This document shows positions 26,994 to 44,000 of a stretch of DNA of 64,000 bases, piece after piece. The stretch's first letter is position 1; each line of letters starts with the position of its first letter. Both the position numbers and the translations under genes were made by a program. Location: positions 108,904-172,903 of the forward strand of contig JAAEAF010006373.1 in the NCBI GenBank assembly GCA_011037195.1, written 5' to 3'. The notes under the pieces were generated by a model. The model searched no databases. It was not told the origin of the DNA and worked only from the letters and a program-made list of their open reading frames with translations. The DNA comes from Triatoma infestans (taxonomy: Eukaryota; Arthropoda; Insecta; Hemiptera; Reduviidae).

Positions 26994-28557
26994 ACTTAAC
27001 TAAATGTTAGATATATTGTATTTATTTTTATTTTTTGTAATTATACATAATATTCTACTGGTTCGATTTACATAAAATAGTAAGAGAAAAAGTCGATCAA
27101 GTTTAATACCTAATTTAATAATGTTTTATCGTTTAACTAATTTTATGACTGTTTTTTAGGTAGTGATTTATTATAATATTGTTTTTGGTAAATCAACTAA
27201 TAATATTTTGATTAAAATTTATTGACAAATTATGATGCAGGGATCTTCATTTGATTGAGATTTTTCTCCCTGACATTTACAAATGAAATTTTAATTTCGT
27301 TGCGTTGAAAAACTGAAACTAAAATAATTATATTCATATAAGAAACACTACGACTGCTCTAGAATTAAACAAATGAAATTTACTTTAACAATATTATGAT
27401 TTCATTTATAAAACAGAAAGTTGTATTTTTATTATAATAGTAATAGTATAGTAATGGCTCTTATAATTAGACACTAGATTATAATAATAGAAACTTTTAT
27501 GAAATTACAAACTATTCATGGCCATATATTGATATTTGAAAAATAAAAAAAATCCTTGATTAGTTTGAAAAATTCGGTATAATCTCATCAACCATTTTAA
27601 TGACACAAAGCTATATTAGTAGTAATTTTTCTTTTTTTTAGAAAATACTTAAGTACAGTGGATATTACTTAAGACTGGTGTTAATACTTCGTAAAAATAG
27701 GTGCTTTGGGTTGGAATGTTTTTCAGCATCATTTTTCTGTTGTCATATATTTAATTATAAATGATTACCAAACTGAAAATCATGATAAAAGTATATATAT
27801 GTAACATTTAAATATTAATAGAATATGTTACAATTTTAGTGAAATGTAAAGAAAATACTTATCTATATTTTGTTTTTAAGTTATATATATGTAACTTCTT
27901 TATTTTCTTTAATGATTTATTAATTTACTTATGTTTATTACACTTATATTATTTACATATGTAGTATCCATTGTATGAATTATATTTTATAAACAGATAC
28001 GATCCTATAAATACTGTATAGTGAGATTTTATGTAAATGATGTATTATATAAACAGAATTTGGATCTGTTATTTATAAGCCTTATCAAATATTTTACTCT
28101 TTATGAATTATTAAACATTTGTTGCTTAACTCAAGTCATATTCTATCATTTGATTTTGAGTGTTCATTTAATTGGCTTCCCTTCAGATATGGCCTTTTAG
28201 GGGCATCTTGCGTTGCTTAATCCCAGCTTTTTTAAAAGCACTGCTGTTTATGTTTTTGAATACATATATTTAAATACAAGTTCAGATGATTGGTTTGACA
28301 AAATTAAAATATAAACAAAAATGGATAGAACAATTAGAGTTGTACACTGTTTTCCTACGAAGTATTTTAATCTTTAAACATAACTTTATGCCATTATTGG
28401 TGCTTGTAAGCAATCAAGAATATTATCAGAATTCTTTTTTAAATGTGGATCTGATTGCTTTTATCAATAAGAAATATTGATATATTGCTCATTTTTTCAA
28501 TAAAAAATAAAGAAATGAGAAACGTTTGCATATATATATATATATATATAATTTTTT
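26994..28557. other. Intergenic AT-rich DNA after Rab39
   Basis: 1.56 kb with very low GC; only TATATG-type simple runs and a (TA)n at about 28530-28550 are seen. Confidence 0.5.
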
Positions 28558-28700
28558 AAACGTTGAATATATATAATTTTTTTTAATGTAAAAGTAGAAT
28601 CCAGAACAGAAGTTTTAAATTTTGGACACCATGAAAATGTTGAATTAATCTCGCAGAAAAATTGTTTGTTAGCTAACAACCGGTTTCGGAGATTGTCGTT
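28558..28700 (-). repeat. Dispersed repeat related to 31433-31545
   Basis: About 115 bp, from GAATATATATAATTTTTTTT through GGACACCATGAAAATG to TCTCGCAGAAAAATT, is repeated at 31433-31545. This copy continues into AACCGGTTTCGG, the minus-strand form of the hammerhead-family CCGAAACCGGTT, which is mutated in the second copy. Confidence 0.7.
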
Positions 28701-29028
28701 ATCTTCCGCTCAAGTTATTTCAGGTTATTACAATCCTGTGGGAATTGTCAAGGACTGCAAAAAGTTTATATAATTAAATATGAGTAATTTTTGAGAAACT
28801 ATTTATAAATTTTTGAGCCAAATATTATACCAGCTTTTTTTTTTTTTTTTTTTGTATTTTGTTTGTTTCCCTTTTAATATTTTTCACCTTCACTTTTATA
28901 AATACTACAATTAGTCCCTAGTTAATGAAATTACTTAGAATTAATTTAAGTAGTAAATATATACTATTTAATTTATAAGTAAAAGTTGATAATAAAAAGC
29001 CCTAATAGTCTCCAATAAGTTTTACATT

Positions 29029-29379
29029 CGGTATTTTATTTGTCGTAGCATGCATATTAGTGATGTTCCTGACCGGTTTCGGATATTCATCCAACGTCAG
29101 AGCAAATTCACCAACTTCGTATAGAGAGTTCACTTCAAAGAAATGTTTCTGTAGACTCACACTTGTTGGTTGTATGTATGTGGGAAGGTTATATCATGAT
29201 ATAATAATGATATAACCTTCCCACACACATAAATACAACCAACAAGTGTGAGTCTACACAAACATTTTGTTGAAGTGAACTTTCTACACGAACTTGGTGA
29301 ATTTGCTCTGACGATGGATGAATATCCGAAACCGGTCAGGAACATAACTAATATGCATGCTACGACGGATAAAATACCG
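29029..29379. repeat. Near-perfect 351 bp palindrome with two hammerhead-like cores
   Basis: The left arm 29029-29203 and right arm 29206-29379 are reverse complements with few mismatches, meeting at ATCATGATATAATAATGAT. Each arm carries CTGACG(A/T)TGGATGAATATCC and then GAAACCGGTC (29308-29337 plus strand, 29071-29100 minus strand), also seen at 36666-36695. It can be read as two element copies joined head to head or as a fold-back element. Confidence 0.85.
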
Positions 29380-29444
29380 GATATTATCCAGCATTGCGGA
29401 CCCAGTCACATTTTCAACAGGTTTTACATTGTTTAAACTTGTTT

Positions 29445-29593
29445 GACGTTTCGACAAAACTATGTGTCATGATCAGAAACTTATTTTTACTTTTGAAGTA
29501 AATTGGATTTTGTAAAAAGGATATTGAGGATCGGTTAAAAAACTTGTTTTTCAAATTTTTGACGACGTTTCGGCAAATTATTAACTTCTTCAG
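29445..29593 (-). repeat. Penelope-like repeat end with two hammerhead-like motifs
   Basis: Minus strand at 29476-29445 reads CTGATCATGACACATAG...TTGTCGAAACGTC and can pair GTTT before the core with AAAC after the GTC. A second motif at 29593-29561 reads CTGAAGAAG...TTGCCGAAACGTCGTC. Penelope-like retroelements are known to carry minimal hammerhead ribozymes of this form. No reverse transcriptase of that class is seen nearby. Confidence 0.5.
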
Positions 29594-29629
29594 GGTAAAA
29601 AGTTTTCTACACTGACTACTATACCAGGG

Positions 29630-30280
29630 GTAATCTCGGTCGCGGGAAGCAACAACTTGGTGCGCTGCTGAACTATCTCCTGGCGCCAACGTTTCCAGAA
29701 GTCCAGCTGCCAGTTTTGTCAGTTGCCAGCGAGAGAGGTGACAGGTTGAGCAGAATAAAGTCGTGCTCAGGAGGAGCGGTGAAAGGGCGGTATACTTGGA
29801 AGTGCTTAGGAGTTAGAGGTTTGGAATCAGAGGTGTCAGACTAGAGTGCATTGGGAGGGATGAATTAGGGATTGCCTCGGCTTGGTGATCGCCGATGACG
29901 CGTAGAGGGGATGCTTAGCGGATTTAATAGTGACCTCCAATTTGTGGGCTGGCAGGGAGGATGAACAGCCATTCGATACCGGAGGAAGTTGCAGGGGAGA
30001 TACTCGCAGGAGATGATGCTCGTCGCTGCGTAGCGTTCTAGGAGCTTCTTAATTAAAATTCTAGGAGCTCCAAAGAAATTTGTCCCGTTGTCCGAGAAAA
30101 TATTCGTCGGAAGCCCTCGACGAGCAGTGAATCGTCGAAACGCGGAAGTGGAGAGCTCAGAGGTAATCTCCAAGTGGACAGCCTTGGTAGCGAAGCAGAC
30201 AAAGTTGGCCAGCTGCCCCTTACTAACGCAGAAAACTGAAAAAACTGTTAGTAATAAAAAAACTCTTATGGTCAACTTAT
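29630..30280 (-). mobile_element. BEL/Pao retrotransposon integrase remnant
   Basis: Minus strand reads FVCFATKAVHLEITSELSTS, then RRGLPTNIFSDNGTNFFGA, which is the BEL/Pao integrase core (the VHLE and SDNGTNF motifs), followed by LTPKHFQVYRP and near 29690 WRQEIVQQRTKLLLPA, the usual C-terminal part. The catalytic Glu region is scrambled and frames shift, so it is dead. No LTR is visible. Confidence 0.78.
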
Positions 30281-30299
30281 TTACTTCTAACTCGGTATT

Positions 30300-30715
30300 T
30301 TGGTAACATATTTAATTTTAAGTAACATATCATCCAATTACTATTTGGATGATAGAATTGTATAATAAATAGAAATAGCACTTTATTAGAAAACAACCTA
30401 ACCCCTTCCCCAAAAGATCCTTAAATGAATTTTTTCCAGAGAATGATATTCCAAGTTTAAAGAGAATCGTTGGACCATTTTCGAGAAAAACGCAAAAAAG
30501 TGAAAAAAAAAACATTCGGTAAAATGGACTTCCTTTTGAGGAATTTTGACAGATAACTTACTGTCTGATCCCATGGTAAACCTAGATGGAATATCAAGTT
30601 AGAACGTTCTGCGATTTTTCGTTTTTGAGCTATGCTGTTCATACAGACATTCTGACCATTTTCAATTTTTTTTTTACCATATTTACTCTTACAAGGTGTA
30701 AGTGAAAGTAAAAAT
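30300..30715 (-). mobile_element. Family C repeat element, truncated copy
   Basis: Shares ATTTTCGAGAAAAACGC, AAAATGGACTTCCTTTTGAG, TGCGATTTTTCGTTTTTGAG and the right terminus TTACTCTTACAAGGTGTAAG with the longer copies; the GTGTGAAACAC end is missing. Confidence 0.65.
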
Positions 30716-31432
30716 GTAATTAAATATAATAATACACGTGACTCACCTTGCCGTAATGCCAGTTACTAAATGTCTCCATGAACAGATGCGCAAAGTAGCC
30801 AACATTCAGCCACCATAGATACAAAAAAAAACAAGGAAGGAAAATTACTCCATGAACTTATACTGAAGCTGTGAGCAAGAGTCGAGAAGGTAACTGAACA
30901 ACGTGGGAAAATTTTGGCGGTAAGGGCGGCTAAAATAAATTATTTAGTTGACATAGTAACGACCAAACGGCCTTTTCAGTATATCTACGGTTTCAACACC
31001 TTTGTAATGTTAATGACTACTAAATATTTAGTATAAATTTCAACTTTAAAGAAATAAGAACTGACAGAAGTACAGCAAAAGAAAAGCAAGCGTATCCTAC
31101 CAGATTTTTGCAACTGGATAATCTCCAGATTATTCTGATCTCAGAACTATTAGAATACTTTTTGCTTGCAGCGAAATCTCTGTTAGATTAATGCCACCAA
31201 TTTACCGTTTGCTTTATCATTTCTTGAAAATAATGAAACTTTGCAAACCTAAATTTCCTTTTACATAATTAGTAGAACTCAAACTTAAAAAAGTATATTT
31301 ATTCACCGAATCAGATGAAAGTTATTAAAGGGCTATATCTTAATCCCTTTATTTGGGGCAAACTATAAATAACTATAAACTATAAAACAATAATCCCAAA
31401 ATAAATTTAGGACAAATTATCATTTTGTTCGA
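30716..31432. other. Intergenic DNA
   Basis: 717 bp AT-rich DNA; nothing recognised. Confidence 0.45.
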
Positions 31433-31545
31433 ATATATATAATTTTTTTTAATGTAAAAGAATCCGGAACAGAATTTTTAAATTTTGGACACCATGAAAA
31501 TGTTTGAATTAATCTCGCAGAAAAATTACAGCTAACAACCGATTT
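31433..31545 (-). repeat. Dispersed repeat, second copy of 28558-28700
   Basis: Same block order as the first copy with a few changes; it ends AACCGATTTAC where the other has AACCGGTTTCG. Confidence 0.7.
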
Positions 31546-32310
31546 ACCCTATTTAACTGCAATTTATTGCAGCAGTTGCCACTAATACAAACAAGAAAGG
31601 TTTCACTTAACAAATAGGTGTACGGGCACCTAAACTGGACCTGGAACACGATAGCACTTGCAGGTTCTTTGGGAAGCTGAAGGAGAATCCGACACTATTC
31701 GTGATGGACTGCACCGCCGTCATCAGGGACGGTTTAGAAGCCCGGGTTCCTATCAGTTATTGGAAGAAAATATCTGTCCTCCTAGAACACTTCTCAATTT
31801 CTTAGGATTATCTGGAAGGGGTATTATATTGGTTAAGTGGTCTCATCCTGGCACTGACACAAACACAATAGACCTCTTTTGATCATAATGCACTATACCC
31901 CTTATAAAAATCTTTTAAAGCATCAACAGTAACTTCGATCGTTATTTAGTCTTCCAACCAAAACTCTTTTCCGATATAGCTTGAATAATAATTTATTCGA
32001 GCAAGATTCGTATTTATACATCATACGAATTATTAGAAATGTTTATTTCATTTATTAGAAGGAAATTTCCAATTTCACCTGAAAAATAAGGCACATTTTA
32101 GAATAATTAAAAGAATAAAAAATATTTTTTGGGGTACATAATAAGATCATCCTTTGCACTGTTAGCTTGATAAGCACTGTCGACATATAGTATGTATGTT
32201 GTATTATTTAATCACAACATTGAACGTCAACCAACCAACGTCAATCTTTATATTTCGCACATATAAGATAAGAAAAGGCAAGAAAAAAACATGAAAATCA
32301 ATTACATAGT
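31546..32310. other. Intergenic DNA before ABCE1
   Basis: 765 bp without recognisable features apart from short AT runs. Confidence 0.45.
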
Positions 32311-32367
32311 TTTATTCAAAACAATAATAAAAAAAAATTCTTCTAAATAAAATTTAAAAAAAAACTT
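32311..32367 (-). terminator. ABCE1 3' UTR and poly(A) signal
   Basis: Minus strand AATAAA (plus TTTATT at 32311-32316) lies about 50 nt past the stop codon at 32368-32370. Confidence 0.65.
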
Positions 32368-38389
<6,022 letters not shown>

Positions 38390-38410
38390 GATGTTCGTTA
38401 GTTATCAATC

Positions 38411-40848
38411 CTGAAAGAAGGATACATTAAGCTATTTTCTAAATGAGTATTATAAAGATAACGTAAACGGCAAAAAACAATCATTACTGAAATGATTATA
38501 CACTGAAATTTGCCTTATCAATGTTTTGAAAAGCTGTAATTGATTCAGAATTTTACGGTAAAAACAAATGAACTTGATAAAATCAGCGTATTAAAGGTTA
38601 TTCGTTTTTTAAGAAATACTCAAAAGACACAATTGAATAAACTAAAAATGAGGGAAACGAAAGTACCTATGTTCTTTAATACTACCAATGCAAATCCTAG
38701 TAGGTCTTTTTGGTTACCAAAAAAGAAATTTTGAGTTCTGAATTCTAGAAATATATCTCAAATTACGTTAGTAGATTCTTGGTTACTTAATTTTTTCATG
38801 TAGAATTAATTCTCTTTTATTTTATTCTTATATCTTCACCAATTTTTTTTAATAATAGTAAAAAAAACCTCAATGATTAATAAGCCTACTGAACACCAAA
38901 ATAAAGAAGCTATCAATTTGAATTAGGATCAATTAAAACCAACTCTATTTTCAGTTTAATTTTCAAGAAAGAATCAATTAGTACTATCAAATAGTTCAAT
39001 TTGAGTCTGGTGGGTTTTCCGGTATGTTTGGAAGATAGGACGTGAATTTTCTTTTTATCAAACATTTTAAGAATTTGCACTTAAATTTCTAAGAAATTAT
39101 TGATGGTTATTATTATCTAAAGGTTAAATTCTAAGGAAATATTGAACAGAAATCACTATAAGCATTTCTTTAGTGACAGTTATAATAACAACCACATACA
39201 ATCTATACAGATAAATAACTATCTTCGAAAATGACAAAAAGCGAATCTAAATCATAAAATTTTTTTACTCATATTTTAGATCAATATTAAATAAGGACTA
39301 AACCTTCTGAACCTCTATAAAATAAAGAAGCAATCTGTTTTAAAAGCGAATGATTCAATAATTAACGAAACAATTAAAACCAGCTCTATTTCCACAGTAG
39401 ACTACATAAACTGCGAGAAACATATGTTTTGATAAGTATAAGGATCTTGGAACAAAATGAATTACATAATATTTATATGATCATAACATTCATTTTACTC
39501 AAATTCGTATTTAGAACTTTTTAATATAACAGCACAAAATAGTTGACGAAAAGTAATAACTCACGGCGTAAACTTCAAACAGCACACAGGGGATAACCAT
39601 TTAAGGAAGGTTCGTAAAGGTTACATGGAAGGGAACGTGTTTTAAACGTTTGTCTTGTCCAAAGTCAAATCGATACCTCGCTAACCTTCGAATATTACAG
39701 CCAAATTAATAAATAAATTTGAAATTCATTTTTAATTGGATTATAGCCGTTTTCAACCTTTAAGTGCAACAAACCTTTTCTTTCTTAATGATTAATGAAT
39801 GGTGTACATTTTCTTCTGGTTGACTATTTTGCAACAATTGTCGACATTACTTAGCACTTGTCAAAGTCCAACACTTGGCTCTTGGCAGAAGCAATAGTGG
39901 AATGTTACTACGAACGAATTATTTCTGCAAAATTAGAATAACGAAACCACTGAGCATCACCTCATCCATCGCTAACTGACAATATCCTGATTACCTCTTT
40001 TTTTTCTTCTTATTTTATGTTCCAGATATACTTTAAATTTCTATTTTTACATTTAAATGCAGAGATTTATTTTAATTTTTGTTTTTAAAATATGATTTCA
40101 TCTGCTGCAGTTAGTCTTGCAACCTGGTGGTGATTGATGAACTAATTTTTATATTTAGGTATTGGCTGGTAAGTGCTGCAACCTGGATAAGTGGTGATTT
40201 TTAAATTAGGGCCTTGTTCTCTGTTTACACATTACAGTTTGCACAAGTAACCTAAAGCAGAACAGAAGGTTAGCAAATAGCAGCTCTCAATTGAAATTAA
40301 TTAGAAATAGTGATATAAATTAAATCTTTTTTTTTTATTCATTCTCTCTTTATTATTTAATATAATTATTTGTTATGAAAAGAGTTGGTGAGGTTATTTA
40401 GAATTTAGAATATTGTTCAGTTGTTTATGGATTGTTCTGATATTTGTGCAGTATCAAGACGTATAATCGCGTTTGATACAGTTTGAAAGCGTGTAATTTT
40501 TGTTATTAAATGTGTACAGTGTATGTTGTACTATTTTATTTAAAGCAGAAACGGAGTCTGTTCGAGCCATTGAGGTAGAACTTATATTATCATTAATATT
40601 ATGCGCTTTAAACATGTCAATCAAGCAAGGATCAATATAATCTGTCATCACTCAATTTGAAAGATTGATGCGTAAACATATTTTTAAGAATTTATTTAGC
40701 TTTAATTTTAGTTTTTACTATAATTTAGTTATTTTTCATCATTTGTATTATAAAGAAAGTACAGAATTTTTATTTGTTTATTTAAATATTGTAGTTCTTG
40801 TGTACTGATCAGTAAATTTTCTCAGTGTTCTGTTTACGTCATTTACAG
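38411..40848. promoter_or_regulatory. Divergent intergenic region ABCE1 / zinc-finger gene
   Basis: 2.4 kb between the head-to-head genes. It must hold the ABCE1 non-coding first exon and both promoters, but no core promoter element can be assigned. An imperfect duplication is present: ACCAAAATAAAGAAGC...ATTAAAACCAACTCTATTTT near 38893-38950 recurs as ATAAAATAAAGAAGC...ATTAAAACCAGCTCTATTTC near 39315-39393. Confidence 0.45.
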
Positions 40849-40862
40849 AAATAAATAATTTG

Positions 40863-41038
40863 ATGTCAGAATCGTTAACCATGGTGAAGAGATCTGTAAC
40901 GCTTTTGGAAGAAACAATATTTCAACATGTAACTATTCATAAATTAATGATTTATATATACAGCAAAATAAAAGTATGTCAGGATCCATTCTTAGCCATA
41001 ATTAGAAGCAATATTGTGGAACTGAAGAAGATAAGAGG
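40863..41038 (+). CDS. Zinc-finger gene exon A (first seen)
   Basis: Begins MSESLTMVKRSVTLLEETIF. A CATTTACAG acceptor at 40840-40848 precedes it; the 14 nt before the ATG have no in-frame stop, so coding may start in an earlier exon. Donor AGAGG|GTAAAT, phase 2. Confidence 0.7.
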
Positions 41039-44000
41039 GTAAATATTTATTGTTATTGCTTATAAAATAATGAAGAGGAATTAATTAATAGAGCTGTTTA
41101 ATTAAGTAATAGAGCTGGCCATTTTTCAATAAAGAATCAATTTTTCATGAATGTTTTATTAATGTTCAGATCCTCACTGACACCATTCCTTGAGTTTGGA
41201 ATCAAAAAGTAACTGAACTTCAGTTTTAAGTTCGGAGAAGTTATTAAATTTTCTCCATCAAAGAAACTGTGCTATGGTAAAAGAAGTTTAATGCCATCAA
41301 GTTCTTCAATGTTTACTATAGGCTGACGGGAGCTATGTGGCGGAGCGTAATCTTGCTGGAACTGACTTGTCTGCAGTTGACCAAAACTAGATACGATGGG
41401 CATTGTTGAGTACATTATCTAGTGGTAGGCAGTAAAGGTCAGAATTCATGGAAAGTCCACCTGGTACCAATTCGTGATGAATAACTCCTTCATAGTTCCC
41501 GTATCCAATTGACCACCTGTCTCAGGATTTCACCCGTAAATTCATGTCTCATCACATGCACTATTGTTTTGTAGTAGCGCCTGTCAGATAGATTTTTTAA
41601 GAGAAATTGACAAGTATCCATTCTCCTGTCGCAATGTTGAAGTGTAAGTTCATTCGGCATTATCCTACATGTCTTTTTTGTTTTGCTTTCCCGGCTGCTC
41701 TGGCTTTCTTGGAGATTGCAGCTAACCGTGTCTTTAGACTCTGCCAGTTTTGCATTAGATGCACGAGTACTTGGATTTAACATATAGCAAGCATTAATGA
41801 AGTGAAGGAATTAGCACAGAGACAGCGCGCTGTACTAGCAACGTGGAGGTCCCGAGTTCGAGTCCAGCATGTTGACCTTAGATTTTCTCTTCCTAGGAGC
41901 CTCAACAGTTCATTGTCCGGTGATGGACAGTGTTGTCTACAGCGAGAGGACACTGTCCAACAGTGCACTGGTAGGCTTCTTAAATTTGTGCACTGGTTAT
42001 TGACCGTCTTAAATTAAAAAAGAAAAAAAAACAGCATTTCGTGAAGCTTCAAACGCCACATGATGGCACCGTGAACCTGTCTTTCTTTCTAAAGTCCAGA
42101 TGACCACTATTAAATTTTTGAAAATTTTCAACCGGCAGTAAGCTAATCAAGAACATCTTCCCCTTCGATTTCAATAGAGGTGCATAGCTCCAGCAGCTGT
42201 ACAGTTTTTTTTCACTAGTGACGCAAAATTATTATATATCGTAAGACAGTCATGGTTTTCTAAAAAGCTCATAATTAATTGACCATTTGAAGGGGACATA
42301 ATCTAATAACAACTAATAATGAAAAGGAACATACTACAGTGTTTAAAGATGAATATAATGTCGAGTTTGTAAACATCAGATATATGTGGATGGATTTTAA
42401 TATTCATGGAACGTCTTTAGTTAGAAAAACGCTGATTTCTTTTTTATACACCCCATTATATGTTTGAATTGCTTAAGATCGGGAAGTTGATTTTCTTTTT
42501 GTCATGATTGGAAGAGTATCTTAAAAACCTTAATGTTACATTTAAATAAAACCATAATAAGAGATGTTAATGTCAGATTTGCATTTTTCATCAGATTATG
42601 CAAAGTACATATATAACAATTACACACATTAATTATATAAAAAAGGAACGGGATTAGCTCAGTGGTAGCTTGCTGGATTTGGAACGAGGAGATCCCGAGT
42701 TTGAGTCCATCAGCGTTATCCTTAAGATTTTGTCGTCCTAGGAACCTCTGCAGCTCACTGCCAGTGATGGTCACTGTTGTCTGTAACGAAAAAACACTAC
42801 CAGGAGGCCGGCAGTGCACTGACAAGCCTCCGAGCTTTGGAGTAGCCAGTAGACTCAGAGAGGCTTTGGATAGGTTACGGCTGTCTGTCCCCTCAGATAA
42901 TTAAAAAAAAAAAATTAAATTATATAGCAAGTTATTACTTGTGCTGTTTTCAAGATCATTTTCCTTGTGTCATTATCTGGCTTTATGTAATTGAGGTCAC
43001 CTCTACTAACCAATAAAATCAATTAATGCTCACACAGCAGAAAATTAATTAATTATATTGCTCTTTTTCAGGTGTGACCCTGTGGTACTTTTAGAAAGCA
43101 GTAAGACAATAATGAAGACGTTACTTACTTTTACGAGGGTGAGAGATATGTTTATTCCGCAAATAAATTTAATTTGAAAACCTGTTATTATCCTGACTAA
43201 TAATATCTTTTGTTTATTGTTTTTTCAGTTATCCTGCATCAGTCCGGAAGTGATTGGTTTCATTAGAAGACTGATGCACGATGTTTATGTCAGGATGAGG
43301 AAGTAAATACATTTAGCAGATAAATAATATATTATGTATTTCACCATAGTAAGATAGGTGGCATCTTTTGAATATTTCGGGATTATGTTGTGTAATGTGA
43401 TGGTAGCACACAAACACGTATGGAGATAATCTCCTTGGCGCCCATTACAGAAGAAATAGCTCTAGCACTATACATTGATAAAATCGCTGTTATTTTCGTT
43501 ATTACAGGTAAAGAAGGAGCGAATTATACCTCCTTCTGCAAAGAAGAAGATAGCAAAGTGAATTGCAAAAAAAAAAAGGAAAATGTGTTATCCGGCAATG
43601 GATTCTCTCTCATTACTGTCTGCTTCTTTTTTGTGCTATAGGAATGAGGAAACAGTCTTGAAGTTCGATCTCTTCTATTGTAAAATTAGATGTGGAAAGG
43701 GAATGGCTATAAAGCCAAATTCATTGAACTGAAAGATCTAAATGATCTCTCTTTTCATTGTTTGCATGTAGAAAATATTCACCTGTGGAGTGTACAATAT
43801 GTGTAGTGCTGAGCTAGATTTTGCTTGTGAGTACGATAAACCCAGATAGTTGCACACAGCTCCTCTGGAGCCTTGTGTAATAATAATAATAATAGAAGTC
43901 TTTATTTCCCTTTGTAAAAAGAAAAAAAAAATGAAGAAATCACAATTCATTACAACCGACTATACTCATGGTTTTTACAAATCGTCTGAGGAGTAGCCTT

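Noticed and set aside
40454..40651. 65-codon minus-strand open frame between ABCE1 and the zinc-finger gene
   Set aside because: No recognised domain and no splice partner on that strand. It lies where promoters are expected, and a chance ORF of this size is likely.
42650..42725. Possible tRNA gene (A- and B-boxes present)
   Set aside because: No acceptor stem or full cloverleaf, and the sequence runs into a SINE body and an A-rich tail shared with other copies.
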